Source: Volutella citrinella
Lineage: Eukaryota; Ascomycota; Sordariomycetes; Hypocreales; Nectriaceae
DNA: 64,000 nucleotides
Direction of reading: 5' to 3'
Assembly: GCA_034401135.1 (NCBI GenBank)
Contig: JAWZSP010000004.1
Location: forward strand, 2,542,001-2,606,000
The notes beneath the pieces were generated by a model. It searched no databases. It was not told the DNA's origin and saw only the letters and a list, made by a program, of their open reading frames with translations. Position numbers and translations under genes: made by a program. Of this stretch, positions 21,775 to 33,983 are shown piece by piece (position 1 is the first letter of the stretch; every line of letters begins with the position of its first letter).

Positions 21775-23943
21775 TGTTGTAGATGGATTGGGAAGAGCAG
21801 GAAATGGGACGCCTAGGGGCCGCTGGCGGGTTGAAGCCTGGGTCGAGGGACGGGCGCCGAGGGACAGTTGGCGATTGCCGGCTTGGGGAGGATTAAATGA
21901 AGTAAATAAGTAATTGGAAGTAAGTAACACTAGTATTAAGAATGGACGGTAATGAAGGCAATGTCGTTTGGCCAGCAAACGAGCAACGGAAGAGAATCGA
22001 CAGAAGGTAAACAAGCAACCAAGCAATGCGAGCGAACGGCCAAGGCAAGGACGGGAAGGGAAATGGGGGGAAGAGGGCGATGTATGTACTAATAGGTGGG
22101 TACTTAGTCGGTGATGCCGGATCGGGAACATGCTGGGTGGTGACGATCTCTGCTAGATGGTGTACTGTACAATGTCAACCGCTTGCTTGCTTCTCTCTTT
22201 CCCCTTCTCCTCCTCCGCCACCACACCACCAACACCACCACCAACACCACCACCGCCGCCGCGACCGCCGCGACCGCTACCATCACAACGCACCACGAAA
22301 TCTTCGTCAGGTTCATTATCGGGAAAAAGTGGGAGGGAGCCGCCCGCGCTAAACAAGTCGTCACATCCCATCCCATGGCGAGCTACTGCAGGAGACATAG
22401 CTCACTCGCAGTCGACAACATCGCCAACAGCGACCACGGTTCCAATCTCAAGACGGTCTGCTATCAATCACAGGGCTGGGGACGCGGTAGACAGGCTAGG
22501 CTATCGCTGAGCGCACTAACTGTAGCCTAAATCCACGCTACGGGACAGGCCCGTCCCTCGTCCGCCAAACAAACGGCCAATCGAAGGAATCGAACGCTCT
22601 GGCGATGCACCGACGAGCCTTGGACGGGCGCTTAGCCGTCCGAGGCCCCGCATGGCGACGGAGGGCCGTCACAGGCACGCCGCTGTGTACACTGAACAGT
22701 GCGTGATTCTGCTGCCGGGAGAAGCGCTGTATGTGACCAGCCTAGCGCCATCACCGTGGGTTCTCGACCGCCATGTCGTTGTGATGTGATGTTGCCACGA
22801 CGAACGCCGGCGTGCCTGCTGCAGGCCGAGTCATAGCGAATGGCAGCTCTGGCAGCCGCATCGCCCTGCAAGGGATCTGGGACCTGGGCGCTTAGCATGC
22901 ACATCTTCCCCTGTGGCAGCTCGTCCATAGCTGACCAGTCAGATGCCCCAGGCCCTATCTGCCCTGTCGGCACATGGGTTAGGCATTGAGCATCAGGCAC
23001 CGTGCGCTGTGCCACTGGTGCGTTGTGATGGTGGTGTCACCGGCACCCCCCAGCGCTGGGGTTGCCCTCCTCGCCCTGTAGAGAGTCGAGATATTGACGA
23101 AGCAGTGGAGATGGCGCCTGAGAGACTACCATAGTACATCACGTTGAAGGCAGCGAGCGTATCCGACAGCAATAGATGGAAGAGGGGAAGCAAGAAACCA
23201 TGCAACGGTCCCTCAGCACCACCATCGTATTGCCAACGAAGAGCCATTGTCCCACTTACAGCCTGTTCCACACTCATCCATCTCCGCATCAACACAACAA
23301 TATCACGAGACCCAGAGGCGCCGCAGATCTGGAAATCACTGCGGCCTTGCATCGACCTTGTTACCGAACAAGCTACCATGTGCCACACTCACACCGGCTT
23401 GCATGGAAATCCGCGGCGGCGTCCAGTTACCTCTTGCTGTTAGCCGCCCCCAAGCCAGCCTCTCCTGCAGCACAACGATCCAAGTTCAAGCCGTCCGAGT
23501 CCCCGGGTCCAAGGGCGTGAGGTTGTCTGCAACTCCACAGGTATTGCCCCCACTGCGGTGACTACTCGTCCCGATGTGTGAATCAACGCCGAAGCGCTTT
23601 GGCGGAGAACACGTCTGGTAACCGAACTACAACGTGTTTGTAACCGAGAGGGAAGCCTCGCACCAGTCTGCCAACATCCCTTGTCGAACCCCATATGGCC
23701 GAGGGCACCCTTACAGGAAGATTGCAGGATTTTGTCCACGGCCTTGTACTGGCTCCAATATAGTAGTCTCACATTATATGCGGTGGACAGGACGAGGGAA
23801 GTTTCGTGTCATCATGTTTGTTCGTCTATCAATGGAATTACGCTGAGTAGCGGCTCTGCTTGAACGGAAACATGGATCTAGGCCCTGCTCTCGTCAAAAC
23901 GCATATTATGGTACTCCGTTCAATCACCGTTCCGGCCTGCGTC
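21775..23943. other. Upstream region of 12-cysteine protein A; no other gene seen
   Basis: About 2.2 kb holding the promoter of protein A and the 3' side of the GH43 gene. A CCA/CCG trinucleotide tract lies at 22210-22276. The open frames are of low complexity or have no resemblance to known families. Confidence 0.55.
22210..22276. repeat. CCA/CCG trinucleotide microsatellite
   Basis: An imperfect run of (CCA) and (CCG) triplets upstream of protein A. It reads as a Pro/Thr stretch only in a non-convincing short frame, so it is better treated as noncoding. Confidence 0.8.
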
Positions 23944-25014
23944 TCAACCTCCCTTCGTTATCGAATACCCAATCACATACATACAGCGCCCCTTGCCCTT
24001 GCAGAGCGCGTGAAAGGCCAGCACGTCACCCTCCTCGGAGCTGGTGGCGCCCCCGGGCCCGCTAAGCCCCAGGTCCGGCTTCCGTAACAACGGCTTCGCG
24101 CCCCGGACATACGGCCCCATCAGCTTGTCCGACACGGCGTACTTAACGTCGTAGGCGTCGTCGAAAAACATGTGGCTGCTGAAGAAGAGCAAGTATCCCC
24201 CGCCCGGCATCGCCACCAGGTTCGGCGCCTCCACTAGAGGGCCGTCCTCCTCCGGGATGCGGTCCAAGATGGTGACGGCCTCACCGATGAGCGTCGAGCC
24301 GTCGTCCTTGTCCACCTCCTGCAGCTTGAGCGGCGTCCCGCTGTCGGGGCTGACCGCGTTGCCGTCCACCTTGTACACAATGTAGCGCTTCCCCGTCGCC
24401 GGGTCCAGGAACCCCGCTGGATCAATGGCGCCGCCCTCCTTGATCGGGCAGATGAGGGGTCCGCCGCTGTCCATCGTGTAAGGGCCCTGGGGCGTCTTTG
24501 ACCGCGCGACACCGATGCAGTGGCGGCCCCCGGGGCGGTCTCCCGAGAAGTACATGATGTACGTCCCGTCTCCCAGCATCCGCACGTCGGGCGCCCAGTA
24601 GTTGTGTCCCGTCGTCCAGCCGGCCTCGGGCAGCGCATCGACGTCGGTGAGACGCTCCCAGTCTCCCAGGGGATCGTCAGCCACGGCCACCTGGATGTGC
24701 TTTCCATTTCCGCTCGTTGCGAACGAGTACCACCGTCCATCCGCCGCGTGGAGAAGCGCGGGGTCAGGGAAGTCCGCGTCGATCTTGGGCTCCAGCACAG
24801 CCCCCTCGTTCTGCCGGCCGACGAGTTTACTACTGCCTGCCTTGGCCGAGACACTGAAGGTGATCTTCACCTGGGGTGTTGATTGCGACATCATGGAGGT
24901 GCTATGAACAGGAAGGGCGGTGGTGGGAACGACGAAGAAAGAGGAGAAGAAAAAGAAGAGAAAAAGGATGGATGAGGGGATGGTGCCCGTGACAGGCGCC
25001 ATGAAGGAACACAT
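23944..25014 (-). CDS. Secreted glycoside hydrolase family 43 enzyme (arabinanase/xylosidase type)
   Basis: Intronless, 356 residues from the chosen ATG at 25014; MAPV at 25002 is an alternative and the frame is open further upstream. An N-terminal hydrophobic run (SSILFLFFFFSSFFVVP) ending near TALP is a signal peptide. The five-bladed GH43 fold is indicated by the general base Asp84 (DFPDPALLH), Asp143 (HNYWAPDVRML) and the general acid Glu262 (GPLVEAPNLV). Such enzymes cleave alpha-L-arabinofuranosyl or beta-D-xylosyl bonds in plant cell-wall polymers outside the cell. The exact substrate cannot be told from sequence alone. Confidence 0.85.
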   Translation of the reverse strand: MCSFMAPVTGTIPSSILFLFFFFSSFFVVPTTALPVHSTSMMSQSTPQVKITFSVSAKAGSSKLVGRQNEGAVLEPKIDADFPDPALLHAADGRWYSFATSGNGKHIQVAVADDPLGDWERLTDVDALPEAGWTTGHNYWAPDVRMLGDGTYIMYFSGDRPGGRHCIGVARSKTPQGPYTMDSGGPLICPIKEGGAIDPAGFLDPATGKRYIVYKVDGNAVSPDSGTPLKLQEVDKDDGSTLIGEAVTILDRIPEEDGPLVEAPNLVAMPGGGYLLFFSSHMFFDDAYDVKYAVSDKLMGPYVRGAKPLLRKPDLGLSGPGGATSSEEGDVLAFHALCKGKGRCMYVIGYSITKGG

Positions 25015-26870
25015 GGTGCGGGGACCGCTTCCGAATTGTCGGATTTGGGTGTGGCGGCGCGGATGATCTCGATGCCAAGACAGATTCCGGACACGATCAG
25101 CAAAAGCCGTGGTATATAAGTCAGTCGCCTTTTGTCTTTCTCTCACCGGAGAAAGCAAACTTTTCTGGCCTTGAAAGTTCAACTTATCCAAGGGGTTGGT
25201 TCTGCAGCAAACGGCCATGTCTTATACAAGACCCGGATGGACGCTGGCAAACTCATCCCCATCTCCGAAACTCCATGTTGGCCATGGATAGCCATACGAC
25301 CACATCCCCCCCCCCCTGGCTATTCTCAGGGCCAACGCACATCTGCGTGTGTGCTTGAAGGTCGTCTCAATGCCGGCTGCGCAAATTACAGTACTCTCAT
25401 AGCGGTGAGGGCGATGCCATCCATCTGCATGATCTGTCACCCCACTGGTCCCAAACCCAACCTTATACGCATTGCCTGTGTCCGTGCCCCCATTCCCTTT
25501 TGATATGAGGCGAGGTTGGGGCTCGTGGCTGAAGGGTTGCGTCGAATGAATTCATGCTTTGGCTTCTCCCATCCAGCCTCTTCTTGGCCCTTTGAGAGCC
25601 AGATTTTTTATCTACTCTCACATCTCCCATCGCGCTTAGCCAACAGAGAACTCATGAGGCAAGGCTACAAGTCGATCCCCGACAAGAACTAAGTGCCAGT
25701 CACTTGCATCTCATCCGCGCGCTGCACTGCGATGTATGCAAACACCATTAGACGAAACTGCCAACACAGCCAGTTAAGCAGGCTCTCTCTGCGCAGGCCT
25801 CAGCTGCACCCCTATATTGAGTGCAGGTCGCATGGATGCTGCCAGCGCAACGGTGGGCAAAGCAACACGGCTGACGGCCTCCGTTTTTCTGCTCGGCGTA
25901 GTCTTGGCCATGCGCCGTGACTGGCGCGACGGGGGGTCGCTAACGGCGAACGGGCTATACCCCAGCCATGATTATGGTGGTGGTAGTAGTGACGATGATG
26001 ATGATGATGATGCCATAGCCTGCTTGGGCTGAGCCCCGAGCCCGGGTTGTCTGAAACGGAGTTGCTTGAACGGTCTTTATGCGGTTCCGCATGGCGCTGC
26101 AGGGCGAGAAACAACCATCCCCTGGCGGCCCATGATTCGCCCCGTGCCGTCTCGTTGCCCATGCATAGTGCAACCCAGCAGGAAACTCCACGGGCCACTT
26201 GTTTCTATGCCCAAGGCTTGATTCGCGGAGACGCCGTCCGCTGTCCGAGCAGATGGCAAGAGGGCGGGACGGGTTCTCCGATCCACGCGACGTCCCTCGT
26301 GGCACTGAACAGTCTTAATTGCGAATTGCGGGCTGCACAAACCGGTGGGCTAACCCCACGTTATCTGACTCTATTCTCGTCGCCCTATATTGCCACCTCA
26401 GCTATGCCTACGAAGTGTGGTGGACTCGCATCGCGAGTGTTGGACCGCCTGTTTCAGAATACTGGGTCAGTCAACCGAACATGCGCTCTTGTGTCATCAT
26501 ACATGCTTAGACCGAGAAGCCCTCTTGGAATTCTCAAAACTACCGGGGTGCGTGGCAGCAGAAGGTAGCATCATGGACAACTCGGCAGAGATACGGGAGG
26601 ACTCGGTTCAGTGTTCCTTAGAGCCTCGGGCTCGGGATATTGTGTCTTATCGTGCATTCGCATTCGACTATCCGTCCCCTGTCTACTCCAACCGGCATGT
26701 TTTTTGCAACAACCGCAAACGCCAATTTCCCAAAAATCACCAAGCCATCAACCAGAAAACGAAACAAGGCGCCGGGATCAGGCCCAAGCCCCGATGGAGA
26801 ATATGGTACAGCAACCAGTCCAGACGGCCCCATATCAACAGCACCCATGACCTGCCATGTCTGCACACCC
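25015..26870. other. GH43 upstream region and CBF5 3' side; no gene seen
   Basis: About 1.86 kb. It contains a GGT/GAT trinucleotide tract at 25975-26012. None of the open frames resembles a known protein. Confidence 0.55.
25975..26012. repeat. TGG/GAT trinucleotide tract
   Basis: A short microsatellite made of TGG, TAG and GAT triplets in noncoding sequence. Confidence 0.75.
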
Positions 26871-28567
26871 TTAATCACTGTCATCGTCCATGGCCTCTCC
26901 CTTGGACGCCTTCTTGGCAGCCTTGGCAGCCTTCTTCTCGGCCTTCCGTCGCTTGCGCTCGGCGCGCTCCTCGGCCGTCTCGCCGTCGTGCTTCTTGCGC
27001 TTCTTGTCATCCGCGGGAGCGGGGGACGAAGCATCAACCTCCGCCATCTTGGTGTCCTCGGTGGGCTTCTGAGGAGTGGGGGCGGCAGCGGCAGCGGCAG
27101 CAGAGGCGTCACCGCTGAAGTCCTGGTACTCGGAAGTCCACTTGGCCGGGGTGGCGTCGTTGGGCCGGCCGTACTTGTCCAGCTTGCCGTCAGCCTTGAG
27201 CTTCTTCTTCTCCTGGGCGACGGGGCCAAGACCCCAGCGGCGAGGGTACAGGTCACGCTCCATGATGCAGCGCTTGACCTTGGCGACGACACCGTGGTCG
27301 CAGGTCGACATCTCGACGGTGGACATCTGGGCGATACCCAGGGCGATGGCCTCGCCCTTGGTAGTCATCAGGACAACCTCCTCGTGGTGCTCAATGGCAG
27401 CCTCTGTGCGTGCAAGGTTAGTCATGACCACGGTAGATAGATCAACGCGAAAAAGTGGAATCCAACGTACCGTATCGCAAAAGACCAGGAAGCATGAGCT
27501 TGGCACCGTAGCAGACGGCGTTGACGGCGCTATCCTTGACAACCAGACGCTTGTACGAGGTCAGGAGAGTCTCGAGAGGAGAGATGACCTTGCGCAGGTA
27601 CGTCTCATCACGGGTGTTGTCCATGGTCCATTGGGCGTCGAGGACATCGTGGAGGGTGACCAGGCCCTTGGTCTCGTCCATGGCACCACTGCGCACTCGT
27701 CGCAGCTCCTGCATGTGTCCGCCGACACCGAGGAGGAGACCAAGGTGGACACAGAGGGTTCGAATGTAGGTTCCGGCCTCGCAGCTAACCCAGAAGACGC
27801 CGAGGTGGCGGTCGTTGTCAAACTCGATGAGCTTGCTCTCGTGGATGGTTCGGATTCGGAGCTGACGCTTGACGGCCGAGATGAGAGGAGGGCGCTGGAA
27901 GAGAGCACCGGTGAGGGTCTCGAGGGCACGAGCAAACTGGGGCTGGCCACCGGGCAGCTTGTCGTGGAGGCGGATGACGGCAACATACTCCTTTCCGGCA
28001 CCCTGCTGGGACTTGACGAGACGGGTAGCACGGTCGATGCAGACAATCAGGCAGCCAGTGACCTTGGGGTCGAGGGTTCCGCTGTGACCGGTCTTCTCGC
28101 ATCTGCATTGGGGCACAAGAAAAGAAAAAAAGTCAGCAATCAAGGCTCCACGCGAAGCAATGGGAAACTTGGGACCACAAACCGAAGAATACGCTTGACC
28201 CAGGCGACGACCTCGTGACTGGAAGGGTTGGAGGGCTTGTCCAGGTTAATGACACCGGAGCTGATGTACGACTTGAGGTCGCGCTTCAGAGGCGAGCATC
28301 CATTGGGGATGGGGGTGAAGTGACCAGTTCGGACGAGGACTGCGGGCGTCAGGGTCAGCGTCTCAACTCGCCAATTGAGCCCTGGCGGGCGCCATTGCAG
28401 CGCCTGCTCCGGGCGAAAACACTTGGAGGGGGGGTTGGCTCACGCTTGTCGTAGTTCTTGAGGAGGAGAGGCCACTCGCTGGTGTCGACGGACGGAGTGA
28501 TGGCCTGGGGCTTGATGGCATAGTCCACCTGCTGCTCCTCCGCCTTGGTTGCGGCGTCCTTGGCCAT
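26871..28567 (-). CDS. CBF5: H/ACA snoRNP pseudouridine synthase Cbf5 (dyskerin)
   Basis: Exons 28567-28444, 28339-28183, 28102-27471 and 27403-26871; 481 residues. Cbf5 is the catalytic subunit of H/ACA snoRNPs, which isomerise uridines in rRNA in the nucleolus. The dyskerin N-terminal extension ([14 protein letters not shown], then [16 protein letters not shown]) leads into the TruB-type core with catalytic Asp105 in [41 protein letters not shown] and the PUA region ([17 protein letters not shown]) follow. The C-terminus is the usual Lys/Glu-rich nuclear tail (KKRKKHDGE, then [14 protein letters not shown]). All four exons join in frame at good GT/AG sites. Confidence 0.97.
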
Positions 28568-29174
28568 GTTTGGGTGTTTTTTTATGAATGTGCTTTCCTT
28601 GGTAAGAGAAGGCTGGTGATGTACCGGGCCAGCAGACGACTGCTTTGTGACGGCAAGAGAGCACGAGGGAAGGAACGGAGTAGTCGTGATTTCCTCGGTG
28701 TCTGCCCGGTGTGGTGGTTGACAGCTTCCAAATTTTTTTTCTTGCGGCCCTGTGGGGGCAAGAGACAGCGGAAAGCTGCGAGGCCGTGTGGCTGCAGTCA
28801 CGCGCCAGCCCCAGAACGGCAAGGGCGGTGAGTTGCGCCACAGCCTTCAGCCACTCTCTTATCGATACGGAGGTCCCACTTTATTCTTCCTCGCTGCTCA
28901 TGCACCGAATTTCACATAATTGTTATCTGCAAAGTCGCGTGCGATGAGAGGACCACCAATCCCAGCCTCAAGTTTGCCAATACTACGCCCGAGGTGGGTC
29001 AGAACAGCGAAGCATCATCATTCCAAGAAAAGGAAATTAGTTCTCATTATTAAAAGCACAATGGTATCCCCGTCCGGCCAACTCCAGGCTAAATGCAGAC
29101 CCCAGGACCGACAAACCCGGTCAACTGAAGTCGCTATGTACATGTGGTTTTGAATCATCATAAGTAGTAAGCCA
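28568..29174. promoter_or_regulatory. CBF5 promoter and 3' side of 12-cysteine protein B
   Basis: About 600 bp. GCGATGAG at 28941-28948, some 375 bp upstream of the CBF5 ATG, matches the core of the yeast PAC element for ribosome-biogenesis genes. A regulatory role is inferred. Confidence 0.4.
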
Positions 29175-30672
29175 TCACTGTGGGTTACCAGGAGGCGGCT
29201 GTCCTTGGTAGTAGTACCCCTGGTGCCAGTAACCTTGCTGCGGCAGCTGCTGGCCTGGCACATAGTTGATGTAGTCCTCTTGCTCGTAAATCCCAATCCC
29301 TCCTTGCTTGGAGTCCACCGGGTGCATCTCATACGCCTCGTGCCTGGGGTCGTCCTTGCCCCTGGACGAGTTTATCGACGACTCGTCACCGCCATAGGCC
29401 ACGCCGATCCGGGGACTATCTTCAGCGGCCCGGTGATTATGCTGCTGTTGCTGCTGCTGCTGCAGTGCTTGCTGTTGCATCATCGCGAACTGCAGTTGTT
29501 CGTGGTGAGCCATTACAGGCCAGTGAGCAAGCTGCTGTTCGGTCGCACTAACTGGGCTGCTGAACTGCGTCGAGTATGGAGAGATATATCTAGGGAAGGG
29601 CTTCTCGTGCGCACTCATGGGCGACTCGTCCCAGTTGCGGAGCGGTCGCTGGCTGACGGGTGTGCCGTGCATGTCCTTGGAGATGGCGAGGGGTGTCGGC
29701 CACGAGTTGTTGGTCTGCTTCGTCTCGAGCGTCTTCAGGAACTTTCTTCGGCGGCGGCGGCCGAGACAGATGATGCAGAACCCGGCCACGATCAGGATAA
29801 ACACCAAGGATCCCACGGCGATGCCCACCTTGGCACCGAGATCGATGGGTCCCTGGTCGAACCAAGCAGGGTCAATCTTCCCAGCAGCCGAGGGAAGGGT
29901 GACGTTGACGTCGTCTTGCGAGAAGGGGTTTCCCTCAATGGAGATGCGAGTCCCGGGAACGGGCTTCTGTTCGCAACCCGCCTGGAGGATAGTGATGACT
30001 TTCACAGTATTAGTACAAGATGAAGTTTTGTATTTGGTTCAAGACTCACAGTTGGAAAGATAGTTCTTGTCATCAATCTGCAAGCACTTTGTGCATCCGT
30101 TGAAGTCGGCCACATCGGTGACGGGCCAGATGTTGCAATAATCGTACCCCCCAACGTCAGATGCCAAATCTTTGTACAGAATGGCATCACGGAACGGCCC
30201 GCATGCTCTCCTACACAAAGCGTTAGCATGATGAACCATGAAAGACACGGGCGGTGAGGTGGCATGGCGTACGATGTAAGACAGGGCGTGTTGACGATGT
30301 CCTCGTTCTTGGGGATTCCGAATAGACAATGGGAGACGGCATATCGAAAGTTGACTGCGAGGACGGGTCCGTGTTAGCCAAATGAGAGAGAATGAGGCGC
30401 AATATGGAGCAGGGGAGCCTACAGAGCATCCATTGAGTGTCGGTGACGTTCTTGGAGTCGTAATAATCGCTGCCTAGCTGGCAGGAGAGGCACTGCTGGT
30501 AGACTACACCAGCGTCCTTCTTGTAGTCGGATTCCTTGCACACAATGTCCTTGACGGACGTCTCGTCGTTGACATTGCCGCATAGCGTCCCGCAGGGCGA
30601 GCTGGGCGCGACGAATAGCGCGCTGGCCTGGGCGAGGCAGGCCAGGCTCACTGCTAGGCGGGGGAGACGCAT
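29175..30672 (-). CDS. 12-cysteine single-pass membrane protein B
   Basis: Exons 30672-30423, 30354-30273, 30210-30050 and 29998-29175; 438 residues. It has a signal peptide (LPRLAVSLACLAQASALF), then the same 12-cysteine ectodomain as A and C: SPCGTLC, DIVCKESDY, CLSC, FNFRYAVSHC, TPCLTSRACGP, YDYC, CTKC, ILQAGCEQKP. A helix at about 223-244 (VGIAVGSLVFILIVAGFCII) and a five-Arg stop-transfer run follow. The tail is cytoplasmic in topology and Gln-rich, with CAG-encoded glutamines at 29441-29478. Introns 1 and 3 match those of A and C; intron 2 is unique to B. N-glycosylation sequons occur (NVT). An upstream in-frame ATG exists, but the chosen start gives a clean signal peptide. Confidence 0.85.
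29441..29478. repeat. CTG/CAG tract encoding polyglutamine in protein B
   Basis: A CTG/TTG-rich run on the plus strand reads as consecutive glutamine codons (about seven in a row, with further Q nearby) in the tail of protein B. Confidence 0.85.
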
Positions 30673-32630
30673 CTCGACTCTGGATCTTTTGGTGTCGGGG
30701 CTGTCTGGCGTCGTCGTGAGGGCAAAATTCGTCCCGGGCCGGCCGAGAGCGGGGGAGGTGGTTGACGACAACTTGGAGCTCTTGAGGAGCAGCTGGCTGC
30801 TGTGTTACATGCCCTGTGGAGGAGGCAGGTCGGTCCACGGGATTGGTGTCCGAGAGCTGGAGGAAGGAAATACGGAAGTATTTAGGGATTGGGGGCCGAG
30901 CGGATGAAAACGAAGTGGGTTCGGGGCCTTATATCCAGATGAGCGAGGCGGGTGACGGTCCTGGCCTGGCGTGGAGTGGCGTGTGGTGGGCGCTTGAGAG
31001 GTCTGGCGAGGGCTGGAGACCAGACCAGGTACTATGTAATAAGACTGCAAGTATGTATGTGATGTGCCGCAGAAGCTGAAGAGGCTCGAGGGTCAGCGGC
31101 TGCAGAGATTGAAAATGTGCTGTTGCGGGCCAGGCCTCGGAAGTGCGGAGGGCGGGACTGTTGGTGACCAGCAAGCAGCTGTGCAGCACGATGGGGTGAT
31201 GGCGATGGGGACGGAGGGAGGAGCGCAAGGACAGCCGCCCGCCGAGACCGCGGTGCGCCGGTGACAGACGGGCGACTATGCGGGCAGAGGTGATGTGCCA
31301 TGTTCACCATGCCGGGAGCCTGTGATGACGCCCTGTGATTGGGGGCTGGAGATGCACTCGGACTGTGGGAGGGTGGGCCATCCTTGCTCTGTGGCCGCCA
31401 GGAAACAACATTGACCTCTCAGGAAGAACGAGATGGCGATGGCGGCGGCCCCAGAGAGCGACCTATGCAGTGTGACGAGATGCCGGGATTGGCCAGCAGC
31501 TGCTGCCACGGGCGGTAGTGTGCAGGTCCAGCGATGGGGAAAGCTCTTCAACTCTCGAGCTTTCACATCCGATCTACCTTGGAGGGTGGACCGCTATCAC
31601 ACAGGCTCTCGACCAGTCAGGACGCACCTGGCGCCCCCACCTCGCTGAGATCACCGCTGGGTGGCTGGCCCTGGAGCCTCTGACTGGCACCCTCGCACGT
31701 CTACTGGCTGGCGGGCGAGGCCACCCCTGTCACCCGCTGTGGGCCGGGCGGTTAGAGCATCAATCATCGGCGCCGTTGAACGGCAGCTGCGGAGGGTCCG
31801 TCCCCGCTAATGCACCCACCTAAGCACCAGCCAGAGCCCAGTGGCGGAGAGGCCAGAGTCCGTGACCGTATGTTTGCTCGCCTTCGAAACGTGCATCCTG
31901 CCCTGCCATTCGGGCGCCTTGGACGTCCATCGCCAAGGGTCCGGCTCTCGTCGGACGACCCGCCTCGCCGGATGTTGCCGCACACCCAGGAACCCGTATG
32001 ATGCTCACGAGTGCCAGCACACGGGCGCCAAAGCCCCAAGAGGTCCCGTCGTTCGAGAATAAGCGCGAGACGGACGTGTGATGGCGAGGCGGCTGGCGGT
32101 TACCGTTGATTGGGGGGTCCCAGACTCCCAGATGTCCAAGCAACGCATGCAGGATGAAAGGGGGGGGACCCTTTGGGAGGCGAGCTCGTCAAGATCCGGC
32201 CATGGTTCTTGCGGATGGTGACTGAGCAAATGAGATGGTGAGGGCTTCGCAGTTTCATCCACGCCAGAGAATGCGACTCCGTCAGCCGGGTGCTCCGGCC
32301 CGCGATGCACCCACATCCCCTGCACGATTGATAAGTTCCCTCATCTAGAGTTAAGCTTGATTTTTCAACACTCGCAACGATTCAGCTTGTCTGGGTAGTC
32401 CAATCAAGGATGGCTGGCTCCAAACCTTCTTACTCCACCGTCGTCTCAGCACGTCTCGCCGAAACCATCAGCTTCGAACAGTCAGGCAAGGCCAGGCGGG
32501 AGAGAAATGATCACGTAGTGTAAACACACATTCCCAGTTGTTATCTTGAATAGGCGCTTGTGTCCAGTTCAAGAGATTGACAAAGAAAGCTGCCATTATC
32601 AACCCGATACAGGTTGTCCATCCGCCCAGT
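30673..32630. other. Upstream region of protein B and 3' side of the next minus-strand gene
   Basis: About 1.96 kb without a supported gene. Short GC-rich open frames occur on both strands, none with a recognisable domain. Confidence 0.55.
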
Positions 32631-33513
32631 CTAAACATTCTCACGCTCCACCTTAACGGCAACGAAGCAAGCAACATATACAAAGTGGAATATTAGTGTC
32701 ACTCCACTCACCACCCCAAAGACAGCCCCCGCTGCTGCCGCAGCTCTGAAGCTACAGATCGGCATGCCTGTCACGGTGAGCCTAGGCTCTGTGTCCAACA
32801 AGTTGCAGAGTCACTCACCTTGTTCCTTGGCCGAGCGCGCAAATGCGTAGCCGACAATGGCATCCCAGATGACGACGTAGATCCATCGCGTCAGATACCA
32901 GCCTATGTTGGGATAGTATTTCGTGGTCCGTGTAGTCATGCCAGATCCATTGGTTGTGAATGTGTTGGAGTTGGTCACGATGGTGAACTGGCCGCCTGGG
33001 TTTCATTCCGTATGTTAGTCGAGTTCACATGCACTTGTCAGAATCAAAGGGGTAGCCATCATGAGCCAGAGAATCGGCACTCAGCGAAGACAGAGCCTGA
33101 GCAACAGCTGGACCAGACCTACCAAAGTAGAGCCCAACTCCCTCGAATGACCAGGGGATCGCCGCGATAACGGCCGATACGAGCAGCTCCCGCGGCACTA
33201 TGTAGTCAAGTCGTCAGTCTAAAAAAGCCGATGAGATGCATTCTTCAGTCTCCGTACCTCTGCCCAGGACCTGGCCGCTCACCTGCGCCGCCACCAGCGC
33301 CGCGATGCCAAACTTGGAGCACAGCAGCAGCAGCAGCGCCCACGCGGGGAACCCGAGGCCCAGGAGCTGGACCCACGCGGCGAACTCGGCGAGGCCCTGG
33401 CTGGTGAGGCCCGCGATCGCTCCGATGCGCAGCGCGGACGGGGTCGTCGGGTTGCCGTTGGCGTGAGCGCCCGCCGCCGTGGCTGCCACCGCCGCCGCCG
33501 TATTGACGGCCAT
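32631..33513 (-). CDS. Small multi-pass membrane protein of unknown function
   Basis: Exons 33513-33258, 33197-33123, 32995-32819 and 32767-32631; 214 residues. The model follows good GT/AG sites and stays in frame to a TAG at 32631-32633. Hydrophobic segments occur at about residues 45-75, 90-108, 145-165 and 180-205 (the last within GVTLIFHFVYVACFVAV). A loop with NGSG and Thr-rich sequence lies between the second and third. I do not recognise the family. The frame is open upstream to an alternative ATG at 33588. It is divergent from the seven-helix gene at 33984 and may share its promoter. Confidence 0.65.
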
Positions 33514-33983
33514 GGCGAAGACCGATGTGCATGCTTCGAGGGCGACTATTATACCTCGGGCTTTAGCTATGCCTCTCATGCGAATCATTTGACCTTACAG
33601 TGGTTGGCAGTCTTCAACGCCTGGCGCCTCGTCTCCCTTGCGCGCGACTCTGGGCCCTCCCGTTCGATGAGCGGATGGTTCTCTTCATCGGCCATGTCTC
33701 TTCTCCGCCCAGCACGATATGATTGAGTTCCTGGTTGTATGATGCTGGTCGCAAGTTGACCATCTTATCCATCTGGTGTCGGTGCCTGCCGTCTTCACCT
33801 GCTCCATGTCGCATTCCTAGCCCTTTTCGGAAGGACTGGAGCGTGACTCTGCCTCATACCCCCAGTCGCCGCGTCACAGATACAACCCTGTCAAGATATG
33901 GACCCTCTCTCACTCTTCGCGTGCATTTGATCCGTTACAAAGTCACTGGGCTGGTGGCTTTGGCAGTCTAGAAGCGCTCACAG
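33514..33983. promoter_or_regulatory. Intergenic region between two divergent membrane-protein genes
   Basis: 470 bp between two start codons facing apart. It is the only space for both promoters. No named motif was identified. Confidence 0.45.

Noticed and set aside
22586..22595. A sequence matching a tRNA B box on the minus strand
   Set aside because: No matching A box, anticodon arm or acceptor stem could be paired around it.
23944..25218. Starting the GH43 gene at the far upstream ATG of the open frame
   Set aside because: The upstream residues are charged and would bury the clear signal peptide that begins at 25014 or 25002.
27076..28218. A 380-codon open frame on the plus strand, antisense to CBF5
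   Set aside because: It lies wholly within the CBF5 gene, is low in complexity, has no domain, and follows from the GC-rich third positions of CBF5 read in reverse.
29205..30023. A 272-codon open frame antisense to 12-cysteine protein B
   Set aside because: It mirrors the long third coding segment of protein B and has no family resemblance or splice context.
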